Below are positions 48,946 to 57,802 of a stretch of 64,000 nucleotides of DNA, in pieces. Position 1 is the stretch's first letter. The number at the start of each line of letters is the position of its first letter. The stretch spans positions 2,790,001 through 2,854,000 of the forward strand of contig NZ_CP171821.2 in NCBI RefSeq assembly GCF_028401415.2. The letters are read 5' to 3'. A model generated the notes under the pieces. That model ran no database searches. It had not been told where the DNA came from and worked only from the letters and a program-made list of their open reading frames with translations. The translations under genes and the position numbers were made by a program. This DNA is from Glaciecola sp028401415 (lineage in GTDB: Bacteria > Pseudomonadota > Gammaproteobacteria > Enterobacterales > Alteromonadaceae).

Positions 48946-50835
48946 ATGAGAAACATTTTCATATTCGTTTGTTTAATCACGCTCTTAAATACGACCCACG
49001 CCGCCACCTCCATTTCGCTCGAAAGCGATCCCGGTGATTGGATTGGAGGTGGTACACCCCATTTCTTGGAGGGCGATTTCACGGTATCACTTAGCGATAG
49101 TGTTATAAGTATACAGCATGATAGTGGCTTTGATTTTCTATTTGTCCCACCCAACAATAGGATCCTTGAACCTAATGTCTTCTTGGATGCGGAAAGAGCA
49201 CCATTTAGAGGGCCACTGAATCCCGGGATGGATGTCGGTTCTTCAGGTCGTGGATGTAACACAATTGCGGGTGAGTTTTACATTTATGAATTAGATTTTG
49301 AAGGTAACAATCAAAAACTGGCAATGGACTTTGTTCAATATTGTGATTCTAATACGTCGAAATTGACCGGAAGCATTAGGATTGACTCAGATGTTGAAGT
49401 CCCTTATACCCAACCTATCGCTGTTATTCGAGTCGGCTCACAGTCAATCGTAGAGGGGCAAACCGTCGAGCTTAACGCTAGCAGCTCGTTTTCTTCAGTG
49501 AGCGATATTACAAATTATCAATGGGAAAAATTAGTAGGTCCAGAATTTATATTCGACGCCACTGATACCGAAACTGTTAACGCAAGCATATCGGATGACA
49601 TCGCTTTAGGTGGAGAAGTAATTGTTGTCAGTTTGACTGTGACCGACGCTACGGGAGCACAGAGTACTAGCGATATGACTCTAGACGTAAAAAGCAAAAG
49701 CGATCCAATGACTTTCTTCACAATGAGTAGTGAATCAGGCGACTATATTGGTGCAGGTATGAATTGGTTTTATAACGAAAACAATAGCACCATCTCCGCA
49801 TCACGTAATTACGATAACGGCGTTTCTTTATCAATAAATGGAAGCGAATTTTGGTCAGCTGATTTTGCTGCTCCTGATGACGCCGAGCTAGAGAATGGCG
49901 TGTATGAAAACGCTACCCGCTTTCCTTTCCAAGCACCAGACGTTCCTGGTTTAACGATTTCTGGAAATGGTCGAGGTTGTAACAAAAACTACGGCGCATT
50001 CGATGTACTTGATATTGTTCAGCAAGAAAATACCGTGACATCTTTTAGAGCTACCTTTGAACAGCATTGTGAATCTTTGTCTGCGCCTTTACTGACAGGC
50101 GAAATAGCATTTAACTCTTTAGATTCGAATGTTCCAAAAGCAAATGCGGGTGAAGATATTGAAGTTCTAGAAGGTGATGTGGTCAATCTAAATGGCTCAG
50201 ATTCATTTGATGACACCGGCTCGATAGTTAGTTACCAATGGCTTACTGAGCGCGATGATGTAGCATTCCAAGGTGGAAATACTTCTCGCGCTAATTTCAC
50301 CGCGCCTGAGTTAGGCGACAGAGTCAAGAGTGACAGTTTAGAATTAACTATCTTGGTAAAAGACGATGAGGGTTATAAAGCACAAGACAGCGTTACGGTG
50401 ACAGTTTTACAAAACAATCAAGCGCCAGTCACTTCGGATGACAGTATTCGTGTTGATATCAAAGGTACTGTGGATATCTCACCCTTGTCGAATGATAGCG
50501 ACGAAGATGGAAGCTTATTGTTGGATTCGATTGAGATTGTCAGTCAACCCGCTGCTGGAAGCCTAGTTATTAGTTCGCAAGGCGTGGTGACGTATACACA
50601 TACGGGTGACGTTAGCATAGATGATACCTTCACATATACCGTTAAAGACAATGATGGTGCAACATCGAATGTTGCGACGGTAACCGTTAACGCAGCAGAG
50701 AGTGCTCCAGCTCCAGTGACACCACCGCCACCACCTGCGGAGAGTTCTTCTGGAGGTGGAGCGCTTCAGCCTCTTGTCTCGATAGGACTACTTGCTCTAG
50801 TATTGATTAGACGACGTCGACTTTATAAAAGGTAA
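48946..50835 (+). CDS. Secreted protein with duplicated unnamed domain, PKD/Ig-like domains and GlyGly-CTERM tail
   Basis: 629 residues. A signal peptide (MRNIFIFVCLITLLNTTHA) is followed by repeat A (about 25-148), a PKD-like domain, repeat B (about 260-390), a second PKD-like domain (ANAGEDIEVLEGDVVNLNGSD) and a cadherin-like domain (APVTSDDSIRVDIKG..., SNDSDEDGSL). Repeats A and B share SxxGDxIGxG, a PF..P..PG stretch, GRGCN, a QxC and LxGxI. The C-terminus is Pro-rich, then SSGGGALQPLVSIGLLALVL and RRRR, a GlyGly-CTERM sorting signal. Such proteins are processed by rhombosortase and exported by type II secretion, which the gsp operon at 20752 would provide. No catalytic domain is visible; adhesion or binding is likely. 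Confidence 0.85.
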   Translation: MRNIFIFVCLITLLNTTHAATSISLESDPGDWIGGGTPHFLEGDFTVSLSDSVISIQHDSGFDFLFVPPNNRILEPNVFLDAERAPFRGPLNPGMDVGSSGRGCNTIAGEFYIYELDFEGNNQKLAMDFVQYCDSNTSKLTGSIRIDSDVEVPYTQPIAVIRVGSQSIVEGQTVELNASSSFSSVSDITNYQWEKLVGPEFIFDATDTETVNASISDDIALGGEVIVVSLTVTDATGAQSTSDMTLDVKSKSDPMTFFTMSSESGDYIGAGMNWFYNENNSTISASRNYDNGVSLSINGSEFWSADFAAPDDAELENGVYENATRFPFQAPDVPGLTISGNGRGCNKNYGAFDVLDIVQQENTVTSFRATFEQHCESLSAPLLTGEIAFNSLDSNVPKANAGEDIEVLEGDVVNLNGSDSFDDTGSIVSYQWLTERDDVAFQGGNTSRANFTAPELGDRVKSDSLELTILVKDDEGYKAQDSVTVTVLQNNQAPVTSDDSIRVDIKGTVDISPLSNDSDEDGSLLLDSIEIVSQPAAGSLVISSQGVVTYTHTGDVSIDDTFTYTVKDNDGATSNVATVTVNAAESAPAPVTPPPPPAESSSGGGALQPLVSIGLLALVLIRRRRLYKR

Positions 50836-50847
50836 ACAATGAAGTGC

Positions 50848-50879
50848 AGTGTCTTAATGCCGATTGCTACTAAGACACT
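50848..50879 (+). terminator. Possible terminator after the GlyGly-CTERM gene
   Basis: AGTGTCTTA (50848-50856) pairs with TAAGACACT (50871-50879) across a 14-nt loop. Only CACTTTTAC follows, so the T-run is weak. Confidence 0.4.
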
Positions 50880-51031
50880 CACTTTTACTTGAGTCTCTTA
50901 GTGAAATGACAAAAACTCGGTTGAGCAATCATTGACCTTCCCGCAACTTCGGCTTCGAAGGCCGACATAATCCCTTGGTAATCACATTACTACACTTAAG
51001 TTCATTCATATAATCACTTGTATCAGCTAGT

Positions 51032-51910
51032 TTAAACATCCAGTGTGTTTATAAAGTTAAAAATATCATCTAGCACCGCTTGAGGATGACTCACAAAGGG
51101 TGCATGAGAGGCTTTCGGGTAAGTGATAGAATTCGAATGCTTACTGCATTCGTCAATGAGTGGAATAGCTTGATGTGGCACAAGGGAGTCCAAGCGTCCG
51201 TATAGATGCAATAAGGGGCAAGTGACTTGCCACAGCTCAGCTCGTAAATCAGACTTTTTAAGCAACTGAAGCCCAAAGGCCAAGGTATCGCTATTGGCAA
51301 TTGGCCTATCTTTGATGGCCTGAAGCATCTGCTGAATATGCACCTTTGCATTGCTTTGCCCCATGCTTTGTAAGGCAATAAAGCGTTTTAGTAGCTTTTC
51401 GTGATCTTGCGTAAGCTGCTGATTAAATGCCTCAAGCACGTCTGGCTTAATCCCCGGCCATAGTGTATCTGAGCCGCTGCTAGTTTCTTGTAAGAATTTA
51501 GGAGAACTGCACATGGTAACAACCCCTAACAAATCTGAGTCACATGCTTTTTTATGTGCGGGTGTGTTTGACCCGTGAATGGCAATTTGTTGCGCCACAA
51601 GCCCGCCGAGAGACCAACCGATGAGTAGACATCGCTTTGGCAAGCGCTGCGCCGTGTCGACAGCTATTTGGGACAAACTCGAGCAGGCAGACGAGCTATT
51701 GAAAGCATCGCCATAACCGGGTAAATCAATCGCTTGAACACTAAAAGAAAGCGTATCTCTACTCGAAAAACCTCGCGCTAGCATAGTGTTCAGCTGCATA
51801 AGAAAGTCTTTAAAAATGCCGCTATTTGTCCCCCATCCATGAAGAAGAACGATGTTGAGCGCAGAGTCTTTGGGGGATTGTTTAGGTGTATCAAGCTGTG
51901 ATCGGTACAT
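51032..51910 (-). CDS. bioH: Pimeloyl-ACP methyl ester carboxylesterase BioH
   Basis: Alpha/beta hydrolase of 292 residues that removes the methyl group from pimeloyl-ACP methyl ester to start biotin ring assembly. The oxyanion segment is IVLLHGWGTNSGIF, the nucleophile Ser100 lies in LIGWSLGGLVAQQ, the Asp in LLHLYGRLDSLVP and the His in YPKASHAPFVSHP. It is divergent from comF, the neighbour expected from the bioH-gntX-nfuA order in gammaproteobacteria. It is somewhat longer than E. coli BioH (256). Confidence 0.9.
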   Translation of the reverse strand: MYRSQLDTPKQSPKDSALNIVLLHGWGTNSGIFKDFLMQLNTMLARGFSSRDTLSFSVQAIDLPGYGDAFNSSSACSSLSQIAVDTAQRLPKRCLLIGWSLGGLVAQQIAIHGSNTPAHKKACDSDLLGVVTMCSSPKFLQETSSGSDTLWPGIKPDVLEAFNQQLTQDHEKLLKRFIALQSMGQSNAKVHIQQMLQAIKDRPIANSDTLAFGLQLLKKSDLRAELWQVTCPLLHLYGRLDSLVPHQAIPLIDECSKHSNSITYPKASHAPFVSHPQAVLDDIFNFINTLDV

Positions 51911-52096
51911 AAATCGTGAATACTCTTTTTGTTAGATTACTTATTGGCTTGTGAATCATGCCCCGCGTATTCTTTTCCGGCGTTTGGGCAAACTAATACT
52001 TTCCAACTAAAAGTACAGGAGATTAGTAACGCACTAAGCAATATAATCTTGTTAGTAAAACAGAGTCATGAAATGTAAAAGGCTGAGTATCTCGTC

Positions 52097-52861
52097 ATGG
52101 ATATCGCGAGGCAAGCGAAAGTTGCGGCGCTACAAACCCTACAAGTTTGCAAGAGCTACTTTGGCTTGTTGTCACCAGATGCTTTCAGGTTTCATAAGCA
52201 TTGTTATATTTGTCGGCAGTCTAGTGCCGCCATTGTATGCGAATACTGTAATAAAGATATCGCGCTACCGCATTTTACGACATTGGGCACTGACTTGCTT
52301 AACACACCCACTATTCGTAAACATTTGGTATTGCCTTATTATCATGAGCTGCACGCAATCGGAGAATATAAGGGCGTGTTAAAACAACTTATTAATAAGC
52401 TTAAATTTTCCAATCAAATGCTGGCTTGCCAGGTGCTCCATCATTTTTTTGAAATCTACGTGCTCCAGCGGCTGCGTCAAGTAAGCGAACTGCCCGATGC
52501 ACTTGTACCCATCCCCCTTTCTAAATGGCGCTATGCAAAACGCGGCTATAATCAAGCTCGCGAGCTTGCAAAAGCAATTTCATCAGAGACCGACATTCCC
52601 ATACTCGATGCACTGGTTAAACATACTCACACACGTGCGCAAAGTGAACTCTCTCGTGAGCAGCGGCTGCAAAATGTTGAAGGGGTGTTCAGCTTGGCGC
52701 AAGTCATTAACTGCTCGCATATTGCCTTAGTGGACGATGTGATGACAACCGGCGCAACGATTAACAGTGCCTGCGAAACTATTGTGAAACAGTATCCTGA
52801 GATGAAAATTTCGGTCTGGGTGATGGCGCTTACACCATCACCCCAATCAAAAAAGCCTTAA
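52097..52861 (+). CDS. ComF family phosphoribosyltransferase-like protein (GntX/ComF)
   Basis: 254 residues with an N-terminal zinc ribbon (HKHCYICRQSSAAIVCEYC), a middle region with YKGVLKQLINKLKFSNQ and DALVPIPLSKWRYAKRGYNQA, and a phosphoribosyltransferase fold with the PRPP loop IALVDDVMTTGATINSA. ComF homologues are needed for DNA uptake in naturally competent bacteria; E. coli GntX is the orthologue at the same bioH-nfuA locus. Its exact activity is unknown. It converges on the M14 peptidase gene, 9 bp away. Confidence 0.93.
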   Translation: MDIARQAKVAALQTLQVCKSYFGLLSPDAFRFHKHCYICRQSSAAIVCEYCNKDIALPHFTTLGTDLLNTPTIRKHLVLPYYHELHAIGEYKGVLKQLINKLKFSNQMLACQVLHHFFEIYVLQRLRQVSELPDALVPIPLSKWRYAKRGYNQARELAKAISSETDIPILDALVKHTHTRAQSELSREQRLQNVEGVFSLAQVINCSHIALVDDVMTTGATINSACETIVKQYPEMKISVWVMALTPSPQSKKP

Positions 52862-52870
52862 AGCGTGATT

Positions 52871-55486
52871 TTACAGCAATGGCGACATGTAAATCGCATT
52901 AGACATAAGCTTATTGGTACCGTCCCAATAACCTCTAAAATGCACGTTATCTACAAAGGCAATCACGACACCTTGACCAACAGGATTGGCCACAACAGCT
53001 GCAGTATTGGCCACCAGCTCTGCCATTTCAGGCGAGCTATATCCGGCGGCGAGTGGTTTCTCAACGTAGTTTGCCACTTGCGTGAAAGGGTCATCGCTGC
53101 TTTTAAGCACAAAGTTGTTGGTTTTAAATAGCGGTAATTGCTCACGCTGATAGCCAAAGAAAAGCGGATGAGTCAAATCGATATCAGCCATGAACACCGC
53201 ACCCGCAATGCGCTTTTTGGATGCCAGCGCCTGTTTATCAGCAAATTGCAAATCGTCAAGCGGGAAGCTGCTATCTACCGTTTCATCTGACAATAGCTGA
53301 TTTTCAATCCAGCCTTGTTTCGCAAACCATTCAACCGCAGTTCTTTGACCTACTAAGGTTCCCCCCGATTTGACCCAATCCTCAATTTTTGAAGCCGTCT
53401 TTTTGTCTACCGAACGATATTGACCGGAAGCAAACACAACATGCGAATAGCGAGATAAATCAACACTGTCTAAATCGCTTAAATCTATCAGACTCGCAGG
53501 AATACCCACTCGGGTATCTAAGTAGTGCCATATTTCACCCACTTCATATTGGGATGTGCCTTTACCGCCAACCATGAGGACGTTCGGTTCATAAACTGGT
53601 ACGAAACTGCGGCTACCAAAATCAATGCCTGAAGAAGTCAATCCGGTATTAATACTGTGTATTTTGATGTCAAATTCGCTTTGCGCTTTTGTCAATATGT
53701 TGAATAGGTCGTCGGGCTGCTTTAAGGCAGTAGCAATCATCACGCTACCCGGTGCAAAGCTCATCGCATCTTGCGTATCGGTGCGACTGGTAAACGCTTT
53801 GCCCGCTATTCGCGCCTGCACACCTTGCTCTAAAAGCGATTGCAACATAGCGGGCGCGTTTGACGAATGCCATTCAAACACATAGGCGTAGGCGTTGTTT
53901 TCCAATCGACCTTGCGCGCTCTGACTTGAGCGCCAGGTTTGTTGTACCGTATCTAGCTTTCGCCTTTGAGATTGTTCAACCGCGTCATATTGCAAATTAA
54001 ACGCCATCGCAATATTCCAGTTCGATACATCGTAGAAGGTATTATCAACAAAGCTTGTGCGCTCGCTAAATAAAGAGCGGATTAATCGGTACTGAGCCTG
54101 ATCCAGCGGGATGTAAATGCTTTGTCCCGCTTCATAGTTTACATCGTCAATGTCAAAATCCTTTTCAAGCACTTCGTAATTGATTTGATGCGCACTCAAA
54201 ATACTCAGCATACGGCTGAAACGCTGGGTATCCTTACTCGCGCTGACAACAAAACCATGCAAATCATCGTCATCAATGAGCTTCTGGGTATCGTTGAAAA
54301 ACTGACGCTGGTAATTAGCAATAGCGGATTTTGTGGCCATCGCGCCTTCAAAGGTCGACAGTGAAGTCGTAAATTGATTTTGAATAGTACGCCCAAACTC
54401 GACCAAACCATTGATGGACTCTTGCGCGTGACCGCGACTACTGGCTTGCTCAAACAAAATACCAATGCTGCCGTGAGCATCTGGATAGGTTGAGCCTTTA
54501 CCATAGTAAAAATCGTCAAAAGATTCTTCGGTAAAATATAGCTCGTTATTATTGTCTAGCGCAGCGGCATGGAACTTCGCTAACGCATTGGTTAAAGTGA
54601 CGTTTTTATCTGGAGTCCATGGGTTTTTGCGTGAAGGCACACCAGGTTGAAAAAAGAAGGTGCTATTAGTGCCCATTTCATGAAAGTCAGTCAAGATGTG
54701 CGGGCGCCATTGATGAAACTGCTTTATACGCGCCTTTGACTCAGGATGAGTTAGCAGTAACCAGTCACGATTCAAATCAAACCAGTAGTGATTGGTTCTG
54801 CCAGACGGCCAATGCTCTTTATGCTCTCGGTGCATGGGGTCTGACACCAAATTGTAGCCTTTGTGCATATTTGCCCATTGTGCAAAGCGCGATAGGCCAT
54901 CCGGATTGAGAGATGGGTCAAGTAAGACCACATTTTCAGATAAAAGCTTGGTCACTTCTTCGCTTTGAGAGGCGGCTAAATGATAAGCCACCAAAAGCGA
55001 TGCATTACTGCCAGAAGGCTCGTTACCATGTACACTGTAGCCCATGTAGATAAACAATGGGTCGTCTGCAGATGCAGCCTCGCCGGAACGAAGACGCTCC
55101 AAATGAGCTTGCCGCATTTGCTCTACATTGCTTTGATTCTCTGGCGCAGTGATCGTTAACAAAACAAGCGGTCTTTGCTCGTGAGTGTATCCGGTAACTT
55201 GAAGGCTAATACGATCTGACGCTTCATCAAGCGCGCGCATGTAAGCCACAAGCTGATCGTGACGAACGTGCCATGTCCCTACCGGATAGCCTAAGACTGA
55301 TTCAGGCGTAGGAATGCTGCTGTCATAGTTTTGATCACTTGGAAGATAGTCAAGATCACTGTCTACTGCAAAACTCTTAAAAGAAGCAGAGAGCGTGGCG
55401 AGAAGCGCTGTGAATAAGAATGCGGAAGTGGCGCAAGCCATAAAACGCGTAAACTTGCTTACGTTGGTGCTAATAGTTGTGTGCAT
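52871..55486 (-). CDS. Secreted M14 family zinc carboxypeptidase-like metallopeptidase
   Basis: Large protein of 871 residues with an N-terminal signal segment (about 17-40, ATSAFLFTALLATLSASFKSFA). The M14 domain shows zinc ligands in YSVHGNEPSGSNAS (His, Glu) and LTDFHEMGTNSTFFF (His), with LDPSLNPDGLSRF, FDLNRDWLL and a candidate catalytic Glu in GILFEQASSRG. The C-terminal half, with RIAGKAFTSRT and VGGKGTSQYEVGEIWHYLD, resembles the glutamine-amidotransferase-like domain seen in large M14 proteins. The gene sits between comF and nfuA, which are normally adjacent, so it is a later insertion in this order. Confidence 0.9.
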   Translation of the reverse strand: MHTTISTNVSKFTRFMACATSAFLFTALLATLSASFKSFAVDSDLDYLPSDQNYDSSIPTPESVLGYPVGTWHVRHDQLVAYMRALDEASDRISLQVTGYTHEQRPLVLLTITAPENQSNVEQMRQAHLERLRSGEAASADDPLFIYMGYSVHGNEPSGSNASLLVAYHLAASQSEEVTKLLSENVVLLDPSLNPDGLSRFAQWANMHKGYNLVSDPMHREHKEHWPSGRTNHYWFDLNRDWLLLTHPESKARIKQFHQWRPHILTDFHEMGTNSTFFFQPGVPSRKNPWTPDKNVTLTNALAKFHAAALDNNNELYFTEESFDDFYYGKGSTYPDAHGSIGILFEQASSRGHAQESINGLVEFGRTIQNQFTTSLSTFEGAMATKSAIANYQRQFFNDTQKLIDDDDLHGFVVSASKDTQRFSRMLSILSAHQINYEVLEKDFDIDDVNYEAGQSIYIPLDQAQYRLIRSLFSERTSFVDNTFYDVSNWNIAMAFNLQYDAVEQSQRRKLDTVQQTWRSSQSAQGRLENNAYAYVFEWHSSNAPAMLQSLLEQGVQARIAGKAFTSRTDTQDAMSFAPGSVMIATALKQPDDLFNILTKAQSEFDIKIHSINTGLTSSGIDFGSRSFVPVYEPNVLMVGGKGTSQYEVGEIWHYLDTRVGIPASLIDLSDLDSVDLSRYSHVVFASGQYRSVDKKTASKIEDWVKSGGTLVGQRTAVEWFAKQGWIENQLLSDETVDSSFPLDDLQFADKQALASKKRIAGAVFMADIDLTHPLFFGYQREQLPLFKTNNFVLKSSDDPFTQVANYVEKPLAAGYSSPEMAELVANTAAVVANPVGQGVVIAFVDNVHFRGYWDGTNKLMSNAIYMSPLL

Positions 55487-55603
55487 ACTTCACTCTTGTT
55501 TTGGCACATGAGCCTTTGATTTTGAGAAAGCTCAGTCAATTAATAAGAAGGATGGAAGTATAATTCTACACCTTTTTGCATGATTTAGATGAAAAATGCT
55601 TAA

Positions 55604-55626
55604 TACTTGAGTGTTTTACTCAAGTA
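55604..55626 (+). promoter_or_regulatory. Palindromic operator candidate (IscR type 1-like) ahead of nfuA
   Basis: TACTTGAGT (55604-55612) and ACTCAAGTA (55618-55626) form a perfect 9-bp dyad around 5 nt, directly upstream of a TATTAT -10-like box (55635-55640), about 75 bp before nfuA. The dyad resembles the ACTTGAC...GTCAAGT form of IscR type 1 sites, and nfuA is an Fe-S assembly gene under IscR in E. coli. It could also fold as a hairpin; AATTTTT follows it. Confidence 0.45.
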
Positions 55627-55713
55627 ATTTTTGCTATTATCATTCCCATTCTAACGATATCACCATGATAGCTGTTCCATCAGGGCGCTATACATCTAAA
55701 CTATGAGGTTGAC

Positions 55714-56292
55714 ATGATAAGCATTTCTGAGCCGGCCCAAGAACATTTTGGCAAATTACTCTCACAACAGGGTGAGGGAACGAATATTCGTGTATTCGTA
55801 GTAAATCCCGGCACATCAAAAGCAGAGTGCGGCGTTTCGTATTGCCCACCCGAAGCGGTTGAAGACACCGATTTGCGGTTTAACTTCAATGGCTTCGATG
55901 CGGTAGTCGACGCTGAAAGCGCACCGTATCTTGAAGAGGCAGAAATTGATTTTGTTACCGACCAAATGGGATCGCAACTGACGCTTAAAGCACCTAACGC
56001 TAAAGCGAAAAAAATTGACGATGACGCGCCACTTATCGACAGAATTAATTACTTAATTGAAAGCGAAATTAATCCCCAGCTTGCTAGTCATGGCGGCAAT
56101 GTAATGCTGGTTGAAGTGACCGAAGATAAAAACGCAATTTTACAATTTGGTGGCGGCTGCAACGGTTGCTCAATGGTAGATGTTACCTTAAAAGACGGCA
56201 TCGAAAAACAATTGCTTGAGCAGTTCGCGGGCGAAATTGTCGGCGTAAAAGATGCGACTGAACATGAGGCCGGTGAACACTCCTACTACTAA
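55714..56292 (+). CDS. nfuA: Fe-S biogenesis protein NfuA
   Basis: Iron-sulfur carrier that delivers [4Fe-4S] clusters under stress. In 192 residues there is an N-terminal degenerate A-type domain (MISISEPAQEHFGKLLSQQG..., keeping the fold but not the full cysteine set) and a C-terminal Nfu domain with GGGCNGCSMVDVTLKDGIE, with Cys149 and Cys152 where E. coli NfuA has its cluster ligands. It follows bioH-comF in gene order, as in enterics. Confidence 0.97.
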   Translation: MISISEPAQEHFGKLLSQQGEGTNIRVFVVNPGTSKAECGVSYCPPEAVEDTDLRFNFNGFDAVVDAESAPYLEEAEIDFVTDQMGSQLTLKAPNAKAKKIDDDAPLIDRINYLIESEINPQLASHGGNVMLVEVTEDKNAILQFGGGCNGCSMVDVTLKDGIEKQLLEQFAGEIVGVKDATEHEAGEHSYY

Positions 56293-56343
56293 ACTCTGAC
56301 TCTTCATAAGAAACAGCGCTCAGCTTACAAAGCCTTAGCAACT

Positions 56344-57690
56344 TTAGCGCTGATAGGGTTGCGCGCCAGGCTCGCGCGCAACGACTAATGCGTAGTGCAA
56401 ACCTAAACCTAAGCCTCGCCCGATTAGAAACGCAAACATCGCTACCCACAAACTCTGATTGCCAAAGCCTTGGAAAATAAATACGCAAGGCAAAAATCCG
56501 AGCAAAGTGCTAAGTATCATATTGTTACGCATGGTTTTGCCTTTTGTTAAGCCTACATATACGCCGTCAAACAGAAAACACCAGTGTGCTATTGCAGGCA
56601 ATAAAATGATGACCCACAAATAAGCCTGCACACTTTCAATGAGTTTACTTTGGTTGCTTAAGAGCTGGATAATCTCCAATCCAAATATCCAGAATATCAA
56701 AGTGTATAGAAGCGCTGCAGCACTGGACCAAAACAAGCCAAGCATAACTTGCATATTGATAGCACTTTGCTTATTTACTGCTTCTGCCTTGTCAGATGAA
56801 CCGCTGCGCTCACCGACTAATGCTTCTACAGCGTTTGCAATGCCGTCTAAACCCAGCGCGATTAAGGCGAAAAATTGCATCAAAATCGCGTTAATGGCAG
56901 CGGCCTCTGTGCCGTACTGAACGCCTCTTAAGGTAATAAATGCCAGGGTAAACTGCAGGAACAGATTACGAATGAGCATGTCCCAATTCAGCGATAGCAG
57001 AGGCTGCAGCTGAGAAAGTGCAAACCACGCTCTTTTTATATACACATTAGTGTGGCGTTGATGGATATAGGCAAATGACAATATACACAAACTGTATTCA
57101 GCAATAACGGTACCGGCAGCAACACCTTCTACGCCCATATTAAAGCCATACACCAAGCTTAAGCTCGCTATAATATTGATAACATTGACCAGCACTTGTA
57201 GAACCAAGATCACGCGACTTTTCTGCTGTCCGACCAACCAACCAATTATTGCCAAATTAACCAAAGCGGCAGGCGCACCCCATACGCGAACGTAATAATA
57301 GTCTTGAGTTGTCTGAGCCAGTTCTGGCGAGGCTTGCGCAAACCACAAACCTGCGTGCACAATGGCATATTGGAATACTAGAATAAGTATGGCCATACAA
57401 AGTGCAAAAACAGCCCCTTGCATGAGGGTTTTAATTTGGGTGTCGGCGTTTTTGCGTTTACTCTGAGCGCTTAAACCCGTGATCGACATTTTAATAAAGC
57501 CGCAAATCCAATAAAGTTGCGTCAAAATGAGACTGGCAATTGCCGCACCCGCTAAAAAATGCAGACCGTCCATTCGGCCCAAAATGGCAGTATCAACTAA
57601 GCCTAGTAGCGGTGTGGTAACATTGGCAAGAATGAGCGGAATGGCAATGCGCAAGAGCTTTGAATGTGCGTTTGCGTCGGTAAGTTTCAT
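56344..57690 (-). CDS. MATE family efflux transporter (DinF-like)
   Basis: Inner-membrane drug/sodium antiporter of the MATE superfamily, DinF branch. The 448 residues contain about 12 predicted membrane helices arranged as two bundles. Family signatures are RIAIPLILANVTTPLLGLVDTAILG at the start and YGTEAAAINAILMQFFALIALGLDGIANAVEALVGE in the second half. It probably exports cationic or toxic compounds; the substrate is unknown. It is transcribed against nfuA, with 51 bp between the ends. Confidence 0.92.
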   Translation of the reverse strand: MKLTDANAHSKLLRIAIPLILANVTTPLLGLVDTAILGRMDGLHFLAGAAIASLILTQLYWICGFIKMSITGLSAQSKRKNADTQIKTLMQGAVFALCMAILILVFQYAIVHAGLWFAQASPELAQTTQDYYYVRVWGAPAALVNLAIIGWLVGQQKSRVILVLQVLVNVINIIASLSLVYGFNMGVEGVAAGTVIAEYSLCILSFAYIHQRHTNVYIKRAWFALSQLQPLLSLNWDMLIRNLFLQFTLAFITLRGVQYGTEAAAINAILMQFFALIALGLDGIANAVEALVGERSGSSDKAEAVNKQSAINMQVMLGLFWSSAAALLYTLIFWIFGLEIIQLLSNQSKLIESVQAYLWVIILLPAIAHWCFLFDGVYVGLTKGKTMRNNMILSTLLGFLPCVFIFQGFGNQSLWVAMFAFLIGRGLGLGLHYALVVAREPGAQPYQR

Positions 57691-57802
57691 CTGTGCTTAT
57701 CCACTGCCGAGAAGTTGCGCACAATAAGAGTAAAGGACCTACTTAACAAAACTCGATTATCCTGTGTTGACGCTGCGCAGATGGTGAATATCTAGAGGCA
57801 TT

